From Mesotoga prima MesG1.Ag.4.2 (GTDB lineage Bacteria; Thermotogota; Thermotogae; Petrotogales; Kosmotogaceae): DNA of 64,000 nucleotides. The position numbers and the translations under genes were made by a program. A model generated the notes under the pieces. That model did not search any database and was not told the DNA's origin. It saw only the letters and a program-made list of their open reading frames with translations. The stretch is from positions 2,170,001 through 2,234,000 of the forward strand of contig NC_017934.1 of the NCBI RefSeq assembly GCF_000147715.2, in the 5' to 3' direction. The stretch's first letter is position 1; each line of letters opens with the position of its first letter. This document shows positions 7,902-15,491 of the stretch, one piece after another.

Positions 7902-8009
7902 TTATACGATCTTATACCTCACACGACGGAAGAAGGCGTGGCACAGTACGGCATCCCCGGATACCCGGTTAAGGGAAACGGTTGCCGGAACGTAAGCTCT
8001 CATGGTCAT
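7902..8009 (-). CDS. Putative 35-aa leader peptide of the ABC exporter attenuator
   Basis: ATG at 8009 follows AAGGAGG at 9 bases, close to the predicted transcription start (about 8046). The ORF has 35 codons (MTMRAYVPATVSLNRVS... ending VRYKIV) and stops 20 bases before the terminator stem. The antiterminator segment lies inside codons 23-26. A ribosome crossing it would favour the terminator. One halted earlier would leave it free to pair with the terminator arm and allow read-through. This arrangement is known from leader peptides of antibiotic-inducible ABC transporters (for example bmrB of Bacillus). The inducer here is unknown. Confidence 0.6.
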   Translation of the reverse strand: MTMRAYVPATVSLNRVSGDAVLCHAFFRRVRYKIV

Positions 8010-8052
8010 CAAACTGTGCCTCCTTCGTAGTAAATGTACCTGTTGCTAAGGA

Positions 8053-8080
8053 ATTATAGCATAATGGGGGAGAAATTCAA
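8053..8080 (-). promoter_or_regulatory. Promoter of the leader/micro-ORF/ABC exporter operon
   Basis: On the minus strand the -35 TTGAAT (8080-8075) and -10 TATAAT (8058-8053) are separated by 16 bases. Predicted start is near 8046, leaving about 37 bases before the leader ORF. Confidence 0.75.
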
Positions 8081-8269
8081 ATATCAAACTCTAAGATTTC
8101 CTAAAGTGGTTCTTAAATTTGATAACCTTATTCACACGATGACTAAATAATTCGTCTCTTGTCGATGAATTTATGTCTAAAGTAATCCAAAGATCAAGGC
8201 GGTTATCAAACGTTTCCGATGACTGTATAGACAATTCTGTTCAGGTTGGTCTAATCAAAAAGGTCTCGA
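8081..8269. other. Intergenic region without recognised gene
   Basis: AT-rich stretch between the exporter promoter and the end of the PHP gene. No open frame with a ribosome-binding site and no clear hairpin terminator was seen. Confidence 0.5.
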
Positions 8270-10120
8270 TCATCTAAATGACTGGTCAAGAAGCTCTTTG
8301 TTGTTTTCGATCACATTGTCTGTGAATGGATCACCGGGAAAGAGAAGAATCTCGCCCTTCCCGTAAACATGCCTGCCTGACTCTCCCCGAAGAACGGAAA
8401 GTCCATCGAACACGATCCCGTCGAGTTCAACTGCATCACTAGTAATGGCTTTTTCATAGGTTGCATAAATTTCCATCTCTTCCAAGAGCCTGTTGTAGGA
8501 AGAGATAATTTCATTGCTGATTTCATCTCCTGTGCCTGTTATAATCAGTCTCCCACCGTTCATAACAAATTCCTTTATGATATTCGATTGCTGAGGCATT
8601 AGTATTTTCAGACGATCAAAACTCCCACCTACTCCAGGAAGTGGAAGTAGAAGGACATCTATAGTATCGAGTTCACCAACTTTGAAGATCCTATCTGCAG
8701 TGGAAACCCTGTTGCCCATTTCCTCGAGTAGCATCTTCAGTTTTTCTCGCTCGTCACTTGCGTAATTGATGTGACTCCTATCCACCAGAACATTGAGAGA
8801 GGCAGAACTTCTTATCTCTAACCAGGTGCTAGAGTACGGAACTGAATCAAGAAGGAAAAGTATCCTTGCATCATGTTCTTCTGCGGTCCTTTCGAGATGA
8901 ACTATCTTCGATTCGAATCCCTCCAGCGTCACAATCTCTTCGTGGATAATCCCTTCTAGATTCTCTATCTGAAGCAAAGAAGAAGCTTCTTCAGAGGAAA
9001 GGTTTGAGATCTGGAATGAAAGAGTCACTCTTTCTCCGGGCTTGACACTTTCCGGAAATGCGGCTGAATTATAGAGGTGAATAGGGCAAGATCTTTCTAC
9101 CCAAATCGGAGAAGAAACTGCTTCCTCGCCGTCATGGCCTCTTGCGTATACGAAAAAGTACTGAAATCCAACTTCAATATTTGTTGTCATCTCAATATAG
9201 AACTCATGACTGTCTACAAGAAAATTTGCAATAACCCCGTCATTCGAGTAGATTTGGACAATTTCCAAAGGATCATCCGCGGTATCACGTATAAGTATTC
9301 TAAGTTCAACTCTATCGGCATCACGTACTATGTCTCCCATGAATGCTTCCTCGGTTGAAAAATGAATCTCAATGTTCCTGTCTTCCGTCGCGTATGTTCT
9401 TCTCTTCTTAAATGCTTCCAGTATCGATATTTCGCTCAGATCGGTTGCGAAGACGGCTGTTCTGGAGTCATTTGCACCTCCCCAATTAGGTTTGTGGTTA
9501 TCCTGACCAAGGGTCGTACCAAGATGCCATCCTTTACGAAGTGCTTCCCGATATGCACTGAACATCTCTTCGACAATCGTATCGTTTTCCCACCAGCTTC
9601 CATTGCCTACTTCTATAAGATTCATATAGAGATCGGCTTCCGGGGAATACTGAAATTCCTTGAAGTTGTCACCGAAATCTCTCACTGGATGATTGAATTG
9701 ACCGACGGCATCATGCTCGATTATCCAGTCATAGAGCTGCCAGAGATCGGATTTGACTCTATCGGTCCAATCACTTGTGCCGTAAACGTTGATGTGTCCT
9801 GTTCCTGTCGCCGTCCATTCGAACCCCACAAATGATAGGAAGTCTTCAGATGTTGCTTCAATGGCCGCCTCTATTGTTGCAGCTAGTTTGTTCCTGCCAT
9901 CAGGAAGATCTTGAGCGAAATAATAGGCATGATCGGTTATTGCTAGAAAGTCGAGGTCCGGGACTTCCTTGGCGTAGGAATAAGCCTCTTCCGGAATACC
10001 TGAGCCATCCGAGTAAGAAGTATGGGAGTGGGGGTTCCCGAAGTAAAGGTTGAGATTGCCGCCAACTGAGGCGACAGATGATAGGAGAAGCAGCGCCACC
10101 AATACAAACCTTTTCATCAA
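8270..10120 (-). CDS. Exported PHP-domain metallohydrolase (CehA/McbA family) with C-terminal GATase-like domain
   Basis: The 616-aa protein has a signal peptide (residues 1-20). A PHP domain starts with GNPHSHTSYSDGSG (about residue 28) and includes AITDHAYYF and, later, VGFEWTATGTGHINVYG and a TLGQDNHKPN motif, giving the His/Asp metal ligands. Residues about 240-330 look like the usual end of CehA-type domains. Residues 340-430 are Ig-like. The last 170 residues (SLNVLVDRSHI ... GGRLIITGTGDE) resemble a DUF4350/GATase-like Rossmann fold. Family members hydrolyse phosphoester or carbamate bonds. The exported location suggests a periplasmic scavenging role; substrate unknown. It appears monocistronic. 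Confidence 0.78.
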   Translation of the reverse strand: MMKRFVLVALLLLSSVASVGGNLNLYFGNPHSHTSYSDGSGIPEEAYSYAKEVPDLDFLAITDHAYYFAQDLPDGRNKLAATIEAAIEATSEDFLSFVGFEWTATGTGHINVYGTSDWTDRVKSDLWQLYDWIIEHDAVGQFNHPVRDFGDNFKEFQYSPEADLYMNLIEVGNGSWWENDTIVEEMFSAYREALRKGWHLGTTLGQDNHKPNWGGANDSRTAVFATDLSEISILEAFKKRRTYATEDRNIEIHFSTEEAFMGDIVRDADRVELRILIRDTADDPLEIVQIYSNDGVIANFLVDSHEFYIEMTTNIEVGFQYFFVYARGHDGEEAVSSPIWVERSCPIHLYNSAAFPESVKPGERVTLSFQISNLSSEEASSLLQIENLEGIIHEEIVTLEGFESKIVHLERTAEEHDARILFLLDSVPYSSTWLEIRSSASLNVLVDRSHINYASDEREKLKMLLEEMGNRVSTADRIFKVGELDTIDVLLLPLPGVGGSFDRLKILMPQQSNIIKEFVMNGGRLIITGTGDEISNEIISSYNRLLEEMEIYATYEKAITSDAVELDGIVFDGLSVLRGESGRHVYGKGEILLFPGDPFTDNVIENNKELLDQSFR

Positions 10121-10209
10121 ATCACCCTTTCACAATCAACGTTTTTTATGTAAGATCACTGAAGCTCAGGAGAATCAACACATCTTGTTTTTCCTATCTA
10201 GATAGGATA

Positions 10210-11247
10210 TCAGTCTCCAATCTCTTCTTCGTTTTCGATTTTACCTAAGTATAACCTGCTTTGAAGCATCTTTGAGAAGTCTGTCCATCTGCTTTCTTTT
10301 GAAGCAGAAAAAGCATGGCTTTCAAAATTGTCAAGCCTTGAATCAATATTGTCACAAAGCCATATCAGTATTGCTTCTCGGGTTTTCGGTGTTACCGGTG
10401 AACCGAACTGCAGTTCCCCGTGATGGCTCAACACTATGTGCATTAGCTTTCTTCTGGTTTCCTCCGGAAAGCCGCTAATTTTGGAGACTTCTAATTCGAT
10501 CAACCTGGCGCCAATAGCTATATGTTCTTCTAGATAACCATCATCGGAGTAATCAAACTTGAAAGATTCCGTTATGTAGGTCCTTGTCTTTCCAATGTCG
10601 TGCAGAAAACCTCCTGCAATGATTAGATCTCTGTCAATGTTTGGTCTGGAGTTTGACGCTTCTCTTAAAGCTAGTGCATATCTAACAACAGAGAGACTGT
10701 GTTCCGCCAAACCACCGATTCTGGCATGATGATAGACTTTTGCTGCAGGCGCTTCAAAGAAGTCAGGGCAAACCCCATCATCAGAAACCATCCGCTTTAC
10801 AAGAGTGTTCAGATACTTATCTTTGATCGACTCTACAAGTTCCAGAACTTCGGATTTTATCTTTTCTAAGTCTTCAACAATTGGAAGCAGCTGGGTTATC
10901 GAGCCTGAGCTGTAGCTTTCCATTTCACTTATTGAGAAGAGCTTCCTGATTTTTATGCTCAATCCAAACCTGTTATCTATAAGGTAGTCTGCAAGACCTA
11001 TCCAGCCCTCAACCGGTTCCAAACAGCCCTGTTCACTGATCCATGCCTTTGCTTCAGTTCTACACTTAGAATCCCCTACGAGGCAGTCATAGTATGGGCC
11101 TCTGCTTCCCTCTATCCTCTTTGCACTGAATATGAAGAAGAAACCTTGCTTTGAATTAACATAGTTTTCGACCCTGTCGAGCGCAGAGTTGTATTCTCTG
11201 AGGATTTCGGAAAGCACGGGATAACTTCCACTTTTTCCATCAATCAT
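10210..11247 (-). CDS. HD-domain 3'-5' exoribonuclease-like protein (YhaM family)
   Basis: The 345-aa protein has an N-terminal OB-fold-like region (residues 30-110) and an HD domain with HHARIGGLAEHSLSV, GGFLHDIGKT and SHHGE metal-binding motifs. This domain order and length match YhaM/CBF1-type exoribonucleases, which bind RNA or ssDNA through the OB fold and trim 3' ends. I chose the ATG at 11247 because AAAAGGAGC precedes it by 9 bases. An in-frame ATG 8 codons upstream lacks a Shine-Dalgarno. The gene lies between the PHP gene and the decarboxylase subunits on the same strand, with no obvious functional link. Confidence 0.78.
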   Translation of the reverse strand: MIDGKSGSYPVLSEILREYNSALDRVENYVNSKQGFFFIFSAKRIEGSRGPYYDCLVGDSKCRTEAKAWISEQGCLEPVEGWIGLADYLIDNRFGLSIKIRKLFSISEMESYSSGSITQLLPIVEDLEKIKSEVLELVESIKDKYLNTLVKRMVSDDGVCPDFFEAPAAKVYHHARIGGLAEHSLSVVRYALALREASNSRPNIDRDLIIAGGFLHDIGKTRTYITESFKFDYSDDGYLEEHIAIGARLIELEVSKISGFPEETRRKLMHIVLSHHGELQFGSPVTPKTREAILIWLCDNIDSRLDNFESHAFSASKESRWTDFSKMLQSRLYLGKIENEEEIGD

Positions 11248-11319
11248 CGTGTCTTGCTCCTTTTGCAACATTTAAAACTCTCTGAAACGAGTTTCATAGT
11301 ACCGGTAGTCAGAAACAGA

Positions 11320-11451
11320 CTAGCCTGCATCTTTTCTTGATGCAGACTTCATCAGCAGTTTTATCATTATAAAGAAGGCAACAGTAGCAAGAAACATTGT
11401 CGGATAGCCCTCAACAAAGATCATTATGCTTTTGGAAACGGCTTCATTCAT
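11320..11451 (-). CDS. Small single-pass membrane protein, gamma-subunit-like partner of the Na+ pump beta subunit (43 aa)
   Basis: A 43-codon ORF starts with ATG at 11451, seven bases after GGAGT, 13 bases beyond the beta-subunit stop. The product has one hydrophobic helix (MFLATVAFFIMIKLLM) preceded by a short acidic/polar N terminus and followed by a basic tail. Size, topology and position fit the OadG/gamma or delta accessory peptides that accompany beta subunits of Na+-translocating decarboxylases and stabilise the complex. Sequence similarity at this length is too weak to name the subunit. It is below usual gene-length cut-offs and easily missed. Confidence 0.6.
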   Translation of the reverse strand: MNEAVSKSIMIFVEGYPTMFLATVAFFIMIKLLMKSASRKDAG

Positions 11452-11464
11452 CACTTAACTCCTT

Positions 11465-12562
11465 TCATCCAAGAAAAAGTGCCAGAACAATGCTACCGGC
11501 CAGTACAGAACCTATCTGACCTGCAACGTTTGCTCCGGTTGCATACATTATGAGAAAGTTGTTCGGATCTTCATCCAGTCCCATACGGTGAACAACTCTG
11601 GCAGACATCGGGAAAGCAGAAATTCCTGCAGCACCTATCATGGGGTTTATCTTCTGCTTTCTGAAAACGTTCAAGATCTTGGCGAAAACAACTCCGCCCA
11701 TCGTATCCAGTACAAAAGCGACAAGCCCCATAAAGAGAATCAACAAGGTTCTTGAATTAAGAAATGCTTCTGCAGTCATAGTTGAGCCAATGGTAATCCC
11801 AAGAAAGAGAGTGATAATGTTTGACAGTTCGTTTTGAGCGGCATTACTCAACTTGTTTAGTACGCCGGACTCTCTTATAAGATTACCAAACATCAGCATC
11901 CCTATCAGCGCTACACTTACAGGTGCAATAATTCCCGCTAACAGAGTCACTAGGATCGGGAAAAGTACCCTCACGTATTTGGGAACCTTCTCGGTCCTGT
12001 TGTCCATTCGGATCCTTCTCTCTTCCTTAGTGGTCAGCAGTTTTATTATTGGTGGTTGCACAACTGGAACGAGAGCCATATATGAATAGGCGGCGACTGA
12101 AATCGGTCCCAACATGTGGATTGCCAGTCTACTTGCGACATAAATAGACGTTGGACCATCGGCTGTACCTATTATCCCTATAGAAATCGCTTCCCTTATG
12201 TCAAATCCCAGTAACGCTGCCACAATAATGGTCAAGAAGATCCCAAGCTGAGCAGCCGCTCCGTAAAAGAACATAACGGGTTTCTGTAATAGAGGTCCAA
12301 AGTCTATCATGGCTCCGATCCCGATGAATATTAGGGCTGGGAAAAGTTCATTCGCAATCCCGGCCTCGTAAAGAATAGTGAGCACACCATGCTCTCCAAT
12401 AGCCGATGACCCAGGAATATTTGTAAGAATAGCTCCAAACCCGATAGGAAGAAGCAACATTGGCTCATATTCCTTCTTTATTGCTAAGTAGATCAGGATT
12501 GCTCCTATTGCAAACATTACTAGATTCCCTACAGGAATAGAAAAGTTCGATAGTAGATTCAC
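11465..12562 (-). CDS. oadB: Na+-translocating decarboxylase beta subunit (OadB/GcdB/MmdB family)
   Basis: The 365-aa polytopic membrane protein has 9-11 hydrophobic segments. It carries the conserved beta-subunit elements IGIGAMIDFGPLL, the IGIIGTADGPTS motif (with the Asp implicated in Na+ passage) and the C-terminal GANVAGQIGSV. This subunit couples carboxybiotin decarboxylation to Na+ export in oxaloacetate, methylmalonyl-CoA or glutaconyl-CoA decarboxylases. The alpha subunit and biotin carrier are not in the window, so the substrate is undecided. A gamma-like peptide follows 13 bases downstream. A start ATG with a GGAGGCATC Shine-Dalgarno is clear. Confidence 0.9.
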   Translation of the reverse strand: MNLLSNFSIPVGNLVMFAIGAILIYLAIKKEYEPMLLLPIGFGAILTNIPGSSAIGEHGVLTILYEAGIANELFPALIFIGIGAMIDFGPLLQKPVMFFYGAAAQLGIFLTIIVAALLGFDIREAISIGIIGTADGPTSIYVASRLAIHMLGPISVAAYSYMALVPVVQPPIIKLLTTKEERRIRMDNRTEKVPKYVRVLFPILVTLLAGIIAPVSVALIGMLMFGNLIRESGVLNKLSNAAQNELSNIITLFLGITIGSTMTAEAFLNSRTLLILFMGLVAFVLDTMGGVVFAKILNVFRKQKINPMIGAAGISAFPMSARVVHRMGLDEDPNNFLIMYATGANVAGQIGSVLAGSIVLALFLG

Positions 12563-12786
12563 TGGTGATGCCTCCCGAATTGTATTTCAAAGTTTCACAT
12601 TCGACTTTTGTGTGAAAGGAAGCGGATTGCCCCTTTTTCAAATACAATATTAATACATACGGAAAGCTTTTGATCGGGTCGAAAAGTCTTTGTGACTAAT
12701 TTTCTGAAAAGCAAACAATCACTGCTCAATTCTTTGAGTTGTGGTAGGATTTGTCAGTTGAGGTTGATCTCAAGGAGGCGGTCGCT

Positions 12787-14118
12787 TTGAGGGCGGTATT
12801 TCCTGAGGGTTTTCTCTGGGGTGTAGCAACGGCTTCCTATCAAATTGAAGGAGCTGATTTCGAGGATGGAAAGGGGCCATCGATTTGGACTGATTTCTCT
12901 CACAGACCCGGCAAAGTAAATTCCGGAGACAATGGTGACGTTGCTTGCGATCATTATCACCGGTTCTCCGAAGATATTGAGCTAATGAAGCAACTTGGTG
13001 TTAATTCATATCGATTCTCAATATCCTGGTCGAGGGTGCTCCCCGAAGGTCGAGGAAAGATAAACCGTAAGGGTTCGGATTTTTACAACAAACTTATCGA
13101 TAGACTTCTGGAAGTTGGGATACAACCCATGGTCACACTGTATCACTGGGATCTTCCTCTTGAGTTGCATAGGAAAATAGATGGCTGGGAGAGCCGAGAT
13201 ATGAGACATTATTTCGGCGATTACTCCAGCTTGGTGTTCAGCGAATTTGGGGACAGGGTAAAACACTGGATCACGCTGAACGAACCTTATTGTTCCTCTC
13301 ATGTAAGCTATCTCTGGGGTGAACATGCCCCGGGCAAGAGAGATCTGAAAACTTCACTTACCGTGGCTCACAACCTGTTACTCTCTCATGGAGAGGCTGT
13401 GAGACGTTTTAGGGAAGTCGTCAAAGATGGGACTATTGGTCTTGCTAATGTCTCCACTTTCGTCGAACCGGCCACCGATAGCAAAGAAGACAGATGGGCT
13501 GCAAGAATTCGAGATCAGTTCATTAACGGATGGTTCTTTGAGACACCCATAACAGGTGAGTATCCTTCTGAACTCTTCAAGAGATTCAACGATGCAGGAG
13601 TACAACCGCTCATCGAAGACGGTGACATGGATTTAATATCGACGCCATTTGATTTTTGGGGTGTAAACTACTACACAAGAAACGTGATAAGAAAGGAAGA
13701 ATCAAGTATTCTAGGTAGTGAGGTTGTTCAAGGTGAACTTGCTAAGACAGAAATGGGATGGGAAGTCTACCCCGAGGGGCTTGAAGCTTTTCTTTACAAG
13801 ACATTCAAGGAATACGGAAAAAAACCAATATACATTACCGAGAATGGCATGGCGTGCAAGGACAAGTTGACTGATGGCTTTGTTGAAGATTTTGAAAGGG
13901 TTGACTATATGAAGAGGCATTTCTCTTCCGCTCTCAGTGCTTTGAAGGCAGGAGTAGATCTGAGGGGTTTTTATGTCTGGTCGCTGCTGGATAATTTCGA
14001 ATGGTCTTATGGCTATTCGAAAAGGTTCGGATTAGTGTATGTTGACTACGAAAAAGGTCTTAAACGTATCCCCAAGCGCAGCTATTACTATTACAGAGAC
14101 TTCCTCGAACGGGATTGA
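12787..14118 (+). CDS. GH1 family beta-glucosidase / 6-phospho-beta-glucosidase-like glycosidase
   Basis: The 443-aa TIM-barrel enzyme begins with the family signature FPEGFLWGVATASYQIEGA. The acid/base Glu is in TLNEP (about residue 163) and the nucleophile Glu in ITENG (about residue 350). The C-terminal FEWSYGYSKRFGL is the GH1 aglycone/substrate motif. I start it at TTG 12787, because AAGGAGG ends 8 bases upstream. The same frame is open to 12751, but without a ribosome-binding site. It lacks a signal peptide and so cleaves beta-linked oligosaccharides in the cytoplasm. The SKRFGLVYVD segment lacks the S-x-x-K-x-x-Y phosphate-binding pattern of phospho-beta-glucosidases, so the substrate is probably unphosphorylated. 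Confidence 0.92.
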   Translation: MRAVFPEGFLWGVATASYQIEGADFEDGKGPSIWTDFSHRPGKVNSGDNGDVACDHYHRFSEDIELMKQLGVNSYRFSISWSRVLPEGRGKINRKGSDFYNKLIDRLLEVGIQPMVTLYHWDLPLELHRKIDGWESRDMRHYFGDYSSLVFSEFGDRVKHWITLNEPYCSSHVSYLWGEHAPGKRDLKTSLTVAHNLLLSHGEAVRRFREVVKDGTIGLANVSTFVEPATDSKEDRWAARIRDQFINGWFFETPITGEYPSELFKRFNDAGVQPLIEDGDMDLISTPFDFWGVNYYTRNVIRKEESSILGSEVVQGELAKTEMGWEVYPEGLEAFLYKTFKEYGKKPIYITENGMACKDKLTDGFVEDFERVDYMKRHFSSALSALKAGVDLRGFYVWSLLDNFEWSYGYSKRFGLVYVDYEKGLKRIPKRSYYYYRDFLERD

Positions 14119-14251
14119 GAAAGCTCTCTTCTAAGAAAAATACTGCCGGGTTCCATTTGTGGTTTTCATTGTGAGCCCTGCTGAACGAAGAAAAGATACC
14201 AAAGGTCTTATAAAGAACTGTGAAAGAGTTTGTTTGATAGGAGGTTTTGAA

Positions 14252-15112
14252 ATGATCGGAGTTGTCGTGGATTCAGGATGTGATCTTCCTGATGAGGTTA
14301 AAGCAAAAGACAATGTAAGGGAAGTGCCACTGAAGATAGTCCTGGATGGTAAGGAATATCGGGACAATATTGATATTTCCACTTCTGATCTTCTTGAGTA
14401 CATGGAAAACAAGTTTCCGAAGACATCACTTCCAAGACCGCCCGAAATCGGGGAAGCTTTCGAAAGCCTTTATGAAAAGGGATACAACGAGATCCTCTTC
14501 ATAGGGATTTCAAGTGGCCTGAGTGGCACACTTGATCAGGTTAAGTCTTATGTTCGCGATTTTTCAGAAAAACATGGCGATTCGAAAATTGAAGTAGTGG
14601 ATTCAAAGAATATTTCAATTGGATCTGGTCTTCTGGCAATGAAAGCAATTGAGCTGATCAAAAGTGGGGAGTCTTTTGAAGGAGTCGTCAAAGACATTCT
14701 GGGTTCTGTCAGGAAAGCGAAGGTTTTCTTCTGCATACCCGTACTGAAATATCTAAGAGCAGGAGGGCGAATAGGAAAGGTTACCGCCACCATCGGTGAT
14801 ATTCTTGATCTGAAGCCCGTAATTACTGTCGGAGAAGACGGTGTTTATCACAGCGTTTCTAAAGAAAGAGGTATGAAGAGAGCTGTGAAAAGCTCCGTCG
14901 AGAAACTGATTCATTTCATCGACGGCAATAGGGTGCTGAACATTGCGGCTTATACTTCTGACAAGAGTGAGAAAACCATGGAGCTTTTCAGGATGGCGGT
15001 TTCAGAGATTAAAGCCGCTGGACTTAGCCATATAATAACCGGACAGATATCTCAATCTCTTGTTTGTCATACAGGTCCCGGTCTGATCGGAGTTGCTGCG
15101 ATCTTGGAGTAA
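14252..15112 (+). CDS. DegV family fatty-acid-binding protein
   Basis: The 286-aa protein has the DegV layout. The N-terminal VVVDSGCDLP strand-loop, SLPRPPEIGEAF, the ISSGLSGTLDQ lipid-head-group motif (about residue 92) and LKYLRAGGRIGK are all present. DegV/FakB proteins bind a fatty acid and present it to a kinase (FakA) for phosphorylation. No FakA is in the window. The ATG at 14252 follows AGGAGG at 7 bases. The frame is open 31 codons upstream without initiation signals. The stop overlaps the T-tract of a minus-strand terminator belonging to the small transcript described at 15111-15287. Confidence 0.88.
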   Translation: MIGVVVDSGCDLPDEVKAKDNVREVPLKIVLDGKEYRDNIDISTSDLLEYMENKFPKTSLPRPPEIGEAFESLYEKGYNEILFIGISSGLSGTLDQVKSYVRDFSEKHGDSKIEVVDSKNISIGSGLLAMKAIELIKSGESFEGVVKDILGSVRKAKVFFCIPVLKYLRAGGRIGKVTATIGDILDLKPVITVGEDGVYHSVSKERGMKRAVKSSVEKLIHFIDGNRVLNIAAYTSDKSEKTMELFRMAVSEIKAAGLSHIITGQISQSLVCHTGPGLIGVAAILE

Positions 15113-15287
15113 AAAAAAGCCGCCGGAGTGGCGGCTTAAAAATCGGGATATTCCAGGGGGTTTCTCATGCCTTGTCCGTCATCCATAACATGGGGGGTAA
15201 TGGTGAACAAGCATATTGTTGCTAAGTTGTTTTGCCTTTTTTAATGACCGGTTGAGCTTTGGGGTGCAAGGGTTTCTTATCTATTTG
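15111..15287 (-). ncRNA. Candidate small RNA (about 175 nt), minus strand, between degV and the MFS gene
   Basis: A consensus promoter (TTGACA, 17 bases, TAGAAT) points leftward from 15321-15293. A GC-rich hairpin (GCCGCC/GGCGGC) followed by eight Ts ends the unit at 15111. Between them there is no ORF with a ribosome-binding site; the best reading is 16 codons starting at an ATG without Shine-Dalgarno. The terminator runs into the degV stop codon, so the RNA is not the leader of a downstream gene. It has no match to a family I recognise (not tmRNA, SRP, RNase P or a standard riboswitch). Confidence 0.55.
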
Positions 15288-15292
15288 TTATA

Positions 15293-15321
15293 ATTCTACC
15301 CAAAACTATCGGGTTTGTCAA
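15293..15321 (-). promoter_or_regulatory. Strong sigma-70-type promoter for the 15.1-kb small transcript
   Basis: Minus-strand TTGACA (15321-15316) and TAGAAT (15298-15293) are separated by exactly 17 bases. No minus-strand protein gene lies downstream before the terminator at 15111-15137. Confidence 0.72.
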
Positions 15322-15491
15322 TATACCGGATCATAATTATCGGTTTTTCTTTGTAAACATTCGGTAAAGTCAAAATCCATATTGTGTAGGACGAACTGTG
15401 ATCCGATGATTTAGTTATATATTTTGTTTAGCTTTCCTTGAAGATTGCAATTATTGGTGGTAGAGACATTTAGTGCTCTACTCAGCCGGAG

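Noticed and set aside
7701-8030. Plus-strand open frame of 109 codons with a possible GGAGAG ribosome-binding site and hydrophobic start
   Set aside because: It runs antisense through the micro-ORF, terminator and leader elements, which have stronger promoter and Shine-Dalgarno signals. Its second half is low-complexity and not protein-like.
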